DNA of 64,000 nucleotides from Thiobacillus denitrificans (GTDB lineage: Bacteria; Pseudomonadota; Gammaproteobacteria; Burkholderiales; Thiobacillaceae). This document shows, piece by piece, positions 60,222 through 64,000 of this stretch. Where the stretch lies: assembly GCA_020723405.1 (NCBI GenBank), contig DYIY01000003.1, forward strand, positions 186,001 through 250,000, given 5' to 3'. Positions within the stretch are counted from its first letter, which is position 1; the number at the start of each line of letters is the position of its first letter. A model generated the notes under the pieces. That model ran no database searches and was not told the origin of the DNA. It saw only the letters and a list, made by a program, of their open reading frames with translations. The translations under genes were made by a program, and so were the position numbers.

Positions 60222-60689
60222 ATGCCCGCCTTGACTTGGACGGACGATCTGAGCGTTGGCATCGAAGTCATCGATGGTCAGCACAAGCGCATCGTGGACT
60301 ACATCAACCAACTCCACGAAGCCCACGTGACCGGCGAAAAGGAGCTCCTGAACCGGGTGCTCGAAGAACTCATCGATTACACCCAGTCCCATTTCGGCTT
60401 TGAGGAAACCGTCATGGAGGAGGCCGGCTACGCCTTTCTCAAGGCCCATCGGCGGGTGCACGAGCTGTTCATCCGCAAGATCGGGCAATTCCACGACCGG
60501 CACCGGTCCGGCGAGGACGTGACCGTGGAACTGAGCAACATCCTGGTGTCCTGGCTGGTGAACCACATCAAGCGGGAGGATCGGGATTACGCGGGCGTGG
60601 TGCAGAAGCATCTGGGCGCTGGGGCCAGCGAACCGCCCCGCCAGGGGGGCTGGCTGTCTGGCGCCCTGCGCCGCTTTTTCCGGGGTTGA
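60222..60689 (+). CDS. Bacteriohemerythrin
   Basis: 155-residue hemerythrin-family di-iron O2-binding protein. Iron ligands are visible: H21 in DGQHKRIVD, H57 and E61 in SHFGFEETVM, H76 and H80 in KAHRRVH, and the H/D pair in WLVNHIKREDRDY. The C-terminal ~20 residues (GGWLSGALRRFFRG) form an extra basic amphipathic tail. ACAAGGGAGGTTTTCCC precedes the ATG. The 115-base gap from chpA is AT-rich, with a possible -10 TATATT near 60178, so it may have its own promoter. Likely oxygen sensing, storage or delivery in a microaerobe. Confidence 0.93.
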   Translation: MPALTWTDDLSVGIEVIDGQHKRIVDYINQLHEAHVTGEKELLNRVLEELIDYTQSHFGFEETVMEEAGYAFLKAHRRVHELFIRKIGQFHDRHRSGEDVTVELSNILVSWLVNHIKREDRDYAGVVQKHLGAGASEPPRQGGWLSGALRRFFRG

Positions 60690-60740
60690 CCCGGCAAGCC
60701 TGCCGGGCGCGGCAGGACGCCAGCCCCCGGCCGCGCCCGG

Positions 60741-62039
60741 TCAGGCGTGGCGCAGGCGCTGGGGGTCCCGGCGGAAATCCAGGTGGCCGTCGATCAGGGT
60801 GAACATCACCCGGCCCTGCATTTCCAGGCCCAGATAAGGGCTGTTCTTGCCCAGGCTGGCCAGGTTGGAAGGACTGACGATCCAGGCGGACTCCGGGTCG
60901 AACAGACACAGGTCCGCCGGCCGGCCCACGGCCAGCCGGCCGCCGTCCACCCCCAGGATGTCCGCCGGCCGATGGCTGATGAAGCCCAGGGCCTGATGCA
61001 GTGACAAGCCTGCCTCCCGGGCCCATTTCAGGGTCAGGGGCAGCAGCAGTTCCACGCCGGTGGCACCGGCTTCCGCCTCCTGGAAGGGCAGTTCCTTGGC
61101 GTCCTCATCCACCGGGGCATGATCGGAACAGACCGCGTCGATGGTGCCGTCGGCCAGGCCCCGGCGGATGGCTTCCCGGTCCCGCAGGCTGCGCAAAGGC
61201 GGCACCAGGTGGCAATTGGCGTCGAAGCCGGCGGTGTCCATTTCCGACAGATGGATGTGGTGGACGCCCACGTCGCAGGTGATGGGCAGGCCGTCGTGCT
61301 TGGCCCGGCGGACCATCTCGATGCCGGCCCGGCTGGACAGGCGGGCCAGGTGAACCCGGGCGCCGGTTTCCCGGACCAGCAGAAGGATGGTGGAAATGGC
61401 CACGGTCTCGGCCGGTACCGGGATGGGCGGAAAGCCCAGGCGGGCCGCCACCACCCCGTCGTGGGCCACCCCTTCCCGGGCCAGATGGGCGTCCTGGGGA
61501 CGCAGCCAGATGGGTAGATCGAAGGTCTTGGCGTATTCCATGGCGCGCAGCAGCACCTGGGTGTCCACCAGGGGCGCGTCGGCCTGGCTGAAGGCCATGC
61601 AGCCCGCCTCCTGGAGTTCGGCCATTTCGGTGAGGCGTTCCCCCTTGAGCTGGCGGGTCAGGGCACCGATGGGATAAACCCGGGGGCCGGGCATGTGCTT
61701 GGCACGGAACTTGAGCATTTCCACCAGGCCGGGCTCGTCCAGGGGCGGGTCCGTGTCCGGGGGGCAGGCCAGGGAGGTGACGCCCCCCACGGCGGCGGCG
61801 TGCATTTCCGATTCCAGGGTGGCCTTGTATTCCAGGCCCGGCTCCCGCAGGCGCACGGCCAGGTCCACCAGGCCGGGGCAGACCACCAGGCCGCTGGCAT
61901 CGATGATCTGGTTGGCGTGGAAATCAGCCGGGGCGCTGCCCACGCCGACGATGTGGCTGGCGGCGACGTAGACGTCCTGGACGGCGTCCAGGCCGGAAGC
62001 GGGGTCGATGACCCGGCCATTGCGGATGTGGACCTTCAT
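60741..62039 (-). CDS. pyrC': Dihydroorotase-like protein lacking catalytic ligands (PyrC'/PyrX)
   Basis: 432-residue amidohydrolase-fold protein of the class I dihydroorotase type. The normal metal motif DxHxHLREPG reads [10 protein letters not shown] here (residues ~58-67): both zinc-binding histidines are replaced, although the REPG remains. Later parts ([21 protein letters not shown]) are conserved. Such inactive paralogues in Pseudomonas and betaproteobacteria assemble with PyrB to make active aspartate transcarbamoylase. The start overlaps the pyrB stop by four bases (ATGA). The active PyrC is at 41772-42794. Confidence 0.93.
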   Translation of the reverse strand: MKVHIRNGRVIDPASGLDAVQDVYVAASHIVGVGSAPADFHANQIIDASGLVVCPGLVDLAVRLREPGLEYKATLESEMHAAAVGGVTSLACPPDTDPPLDEPGLVEMLKFRAKHMPGPRVYPIGALTRQLKGERLTEMAELQEAGCMAFSQADAPLVDTQVLLRAMEYAKTFDLPIWLRPQDAHLAREGVAHDGVVAARLGFPPIPVPAETVAISTILLLVRETGARVHLARLSSRAGIEMVRRAKHDGLPITCDVGVHHIHLSEMDTAGFDANCHLVPPLRSLRDREAIRRGLADGTIDAVCSDHAPVDEDAKELPFQEAEAGATGVELLLPLTLKWAREAGLSLHQALGFISHRPADILGVDGGRLAVGRPADLCLFDPESAWIVSPSNLASLGKNSPYLGLEMQGRVMFTLIDGHLDFRRDPQRLRHA

Positions 62040-63013
62040 GCTTGGGCTCCCGTGGCGCCCGCTCCGGCGAGCAGGCTCATGACCGCCATGCGCACGGCGA
62101 TGCCGAAGGTGACCTGGGAGAGGATCACCGATTGGACCCCGTCCGCCACTGCCGAATCGATTTCCACGCCCCGATTCATGGGCCCCGGGTGCATGACGAT
62201 GGCGTCCGGCTTGGCCAGTTTCAGTTTGTCCGGGGTCAGGCCCCAGTGCTTGTAGTACTCCCCGGCGCTGGGCAGGCGGGAGCCGCGCATGCGCTCGTTC
62301 TGCAGGCGCAGCATGAGGACCGCGTCCACGTCCTTGATGCCCTCGTTCATCTTGTGAAAGACGTGGACACCCAGGTTTTCCACGTCCCGGGGCAGCAGGG
62401 TCTTGGGGGCCACCACCCGCACTTCGGGGCAGCCCAGGGTGGTCAGGGCGTGGATCTGGGAGCGGGCCACCCGGGAGTGGAGCACGTCGCCGACGACGGC
62501 CACCCGCAGGTTGTGGAAGGCGCCCTTGTAGTGGCGCAGGGTGAACATGTCCAGCAGCCCCTGGGTGGGGTGGGCGCAGCGGCCGTCGCCGGCGTTGATG
62601 ACGTGGATGTGGGGGGCCACGTGGCGGGCGATCAGGTGGCTGGCCCCGGCGGCGGCGTGGCGGACGATGAACATGTCGGCCTGCATGGCCGACAGGTTGG
62701 CCACGGTGTCCAGCAGGGTTTCCCCCTTGCTCTGGGAGGAGGCGTTGATGTTCAGGTTCACCACGTCCGCCGACAGCCGTTTGGCGGCGATCTCGAAGGT
62801 GGTACGGGTGCGGGTGGAGTTCTCGAAGAAGATGTTGAAGATGGCCTTGCCACGCAGCAGGGGCACCTTCTTCACATCCCGTTCCTGGGCGGAGACGGTG
62901 ATGAAGGAAGCGGCGGTGTCCAGGATCTGGGTGAGGATGCGGGCCGGCAATCCCTCCAGGGTGAGCAGGTGACGCAGGCGACCGTCTTCGGTCAGTTGCA
63001 GGCTGTCCTTCAT
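62036..63013 (-). CDS. pyrB: Aspartate carbamoyltransferase catalytic subunit
   Basis: 325-residue transcarbamoylase for the first committed step of pyrimidine synthesis. Carbamoyl-phosphate motif [15 protein letters not shown] (residues ~63-77), [23 protein letters not shown] near 165, and the C-terminal [12 protein letters not shown] are conserved. Start ATG 63013 overlaps the pyrR stop (ATGA); an upstream extension is unlikely because it lies inside pyrR. Forms a complex with the PyrC' partner encoded next. Confidence 0.97.
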   Translation of the reverse strand: MKDSLQLTEDGRLRHLLTLEGLPARILTQILDTAASFITVSAQERDVKKVPLLRGKAIFNIFFENSTRTRTTFEIAAKRLSADVVNLNINASSQSKGETLLDTVANLSAMQADMFIVRHAAAGASHLIARHVAPHIHVINAGDGRCAHPTQGLLDMFTLRHYKGAFHNLRVAVVGDVLHSRVARSQIHALTTLGCPEVRVVAPKTLLPRDVENLGVHVFHKMNEGIKDVDAVLMLRLQNERMRGSRLPSAGEYYKHWGLTPDKLKLAKPDAIVMHPGPMNRGVEIDSAVADGVQSVILSQVTFGIAVRMAVMSLLAGAGATGAQA

Positions 63014-63513
63014 GGCTTTCTCTTCATGACGAAGTGCAGTCCCTCCGTCTCGGACTTTTCCAGGGAAACGTGTTCGTCCGGGTCCAGATCCAGGTTGAGG
63101 CCCACGTAATCGGCGCACACCGGCAGCTCCCGGCCGCCCCGGTCCACCAGCACCCCCAGGCGGATGGAGGCCGGCCGGCCGTAGTCGAACAGCAGGTTCA
63201 TGGCGGCACGGATGGTCCGGCCGGTGTAGAGCACGTCATCCAGCAACAGGATGCGCCGGCCTTCCACGTCGAAGGGAATGTGGGAGGGCTTGGTTTCCGG
63301 ATGCAGACCGATGCGGGAGAAATCGTCCCGGTAGAAGGCGATGCTCAGCACCGCCTGGGGAATATCCAGTTTGAGGCGTTGCACCAGGGCCTCCATGAGC
63401 CAGACGCCGCCGGTGTGGATGCCCACCAGGGCACAGTCGGGGGTGATCTGGGGCGCGATCTGGGCGGCCAGCGCGTCGATGAGTTGGTCAGGTGTGGGCA
63501 GGTTGGCTGGCAT
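63010..63513 (-). CDS. pyrR: PyrR bifunctional pyrimidine regulator / uracil phosphoribosyltransferase
   Basis: 167-residue PRTase-fold protein with the PRPP loop [18 protein letters not shown] near residue 88-105 and [16 protein letters not shown] near 32. In Gram-positive bacteria PyrR binds pyr mRNA; in proteobacteria regulatory RNA targets are less clear, and no attenuator was seen in front of pyrB, which overlaps pyrR. Its start lies within ruvX (26-base overlap). Confidence 0.94.
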   Translation of the reverse strand: MPANLPTPDQLIDALAAQIAPQITPDCALVGIHTGGVWLMEALVQRLKLDIPQAVLSIAFYRDDFSRIGLHPETKPSHIPFDVEGRRILLLDDVLYTGRTIRAAMNLLFDYGRPASIRLGVLVDRGGRELPVCADYVGLNLDLDPDEHVSLEKSETEGLHFVMKRKP

Positions 63514-63937
63514 GGTATTTATCGAAATAGTCTTGAAGGATCTGCTGGGCGGCCACGGCGTCGTCCAGGCCCTTGCGGGCCCGGCCCTTCACGCCGGCCT
63601 CCCGCAGGCGCAGGTCGGCGTCGAAGGAGGTGAGGCGTTCGTCCACCAGGGCCACCGGCAGGCGGAAGCGGCCATGGAGCTGGCTGGCGAAGCGGCGGGC
63701 GCGGCGGGACAGGTCGTGTTCGCTGCCGTCCATGTGGAGGGGCAGGCCGGCCACCAGCTCCCGGGGCCGCCATTCGTCGATGAGGGCGGCGATGCGCCCG
63801 AAGCGCTGCTCGTTGGCCTCGCCCTGGATGGTTTCCAGAGGATGGGCCAGGCGGGTCTCCCAATCGCCCACCGCCACGCCGATGCGGGCCAGGCCGAAGT
63901 CGAAGGCCAGCACGCCGCCACCATGCCCGCCTTCCAT
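63488..63937 (-). CDS. ruvX: Putative pre-16S rRNA nuclease / Holliday junction resolvase-like RuvX
   Basis: 149-residue YqgF/RuvX protein with an RNase H-like fold: [17 protein letters not shown] carrying the first catalytic Asp, then [13 protein letters not shown], and [11 protein letters not shown] with the Glu/Asp pair, ending [16 protein letters not shown]. Acts in 16S 5'-end maturation in E. coli. It begins by TGATG overlap with the upstream yqgE gene. Confidence 0.94.
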   Translation of the reverse strand: MEGGHGGGVLAFDFGLARIGVAVGDWETRLAHPLETIQGEANEQRFGRIAALIDEWRPRELVAGLPLHMDGSEHDLSRRARRFASQLHGRFRLPVALVDERLTSFDADLRLREAGVKGRARKGLDDAVAAQQILQDYFDKYHASQPAHT

Positions 63938-64000
63938 CAGGCGTGGCCCGCCTCTTCGGACAGCATGGTCAGGTCGATGCCCAGCAGGCGCATGGCGGCG
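63937..64000 (-). CDS. yqgE: YqgE/AlgH family protein, C-terminal end only
   Basis: The last 20 codons of a gene entering from the right edge. The translated end [18 protein letters not shown] matches the usual C-terminus of YqgE (UPF0301), which precedes ruvX in most proteobacteria. The stop shares one base with the ruvX start (TGATG). Confidence 0.85.
   Translation of the reverse strand, partial: AAMRLLGIDLTMLSEEAGHA

Overview
The window is very GC-rich chromosomal DNA from what looks like an autotrophic betaproteobacterium that probably oxidises sulfur. The main pointers are a form II RuBisCO gene (cbbM) beside a divergent cbbR, a cbbQ-cbbO activase pair, a DsrS-like gene, a glycolate oxidase operon for RuBisCO by-products, and betaproteobacterial neighbourhoods such as hemL-thiE-thiD / rubredoxin-pilGHIJ-chpA and yqgE-ruvX-pyrR-pyrB-pyrC'. 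The genus cannot be fixed from this alone; a Thiobacillus-, Sulfuritalea- or Sulfurisoma-like organism would fit. No rRNA, tRNA, CRISPR array, prophage or complete insertion sequence was seen.

Layout. 0-7 kb: end of a phosphoketolase gene, a three-copy 192-bp tandem repeat, a four-carbon acid sugar kinase and glcDEF. 7-10.7 kb: radC, rpmB-rpmG, and a three-gene membrane operon (DUF2157, DUF4401, GDYXXLXY). 10.7-15.4 kb (minus strand): desaturase, MscS channel, a MITE-like element, a PLD-family nuclease and an RsmB-type methyltransferase. 15.6-29 kb: the carbon-fixation region, in the order hybrid kinase < cbbR <> cbbM, hybrid kinase < periplasmic binding protein <> cbbQ > cbbO. 29-36 kb: small lipoprotein, an 83-aa orphan with a structured leader, glgP, ybaK, an RDD protein, and thiC behind a TPP riboswitch. 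36-41 kb: glycine-zipper protein, a secreted Pro/Gly/Phe-rich protein with DUF302 and rhodanese partners, then dolP-like, diaA and yraN. 41-49.6 kb: rsmI-pyrC, a DUF1631 gene behind a c-di-GMP riboswitch, dsrS, hemL-thiE-thiD. 49.7-60.7 kb: rubredoxin, a binding-protein/rhodanese fusion, the type IV pilus chemosensory operon and a bacteriohemerythrin. 60.7-64 kb: the pyrimidine operon with an inactive-type dihydroorotase.

Themes. (1) Carbon fixation: cbbM and cbbQ promoters share a near-identical palindrome that is probably the CbbR site, and a periplasmic sensor/hybrid kinase pair is embedded between them. (2) Sulfur: DsrS, two secreted rhodanese-domain proteins with the same CNGxxC active loop, and a DUF302/low-complexity secreted protein pair suggest periplasmic sulfur handling. 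(3) Surface sensing: a c-di-GMP riboswitch and a complete Pil-Chp signalling array. (4) Repeats: a G/C-run palindromic repeat family is found between genes, in a tandem array, and in frame inside glcF; a different repeat-like insert lies in frame inside cbbO.
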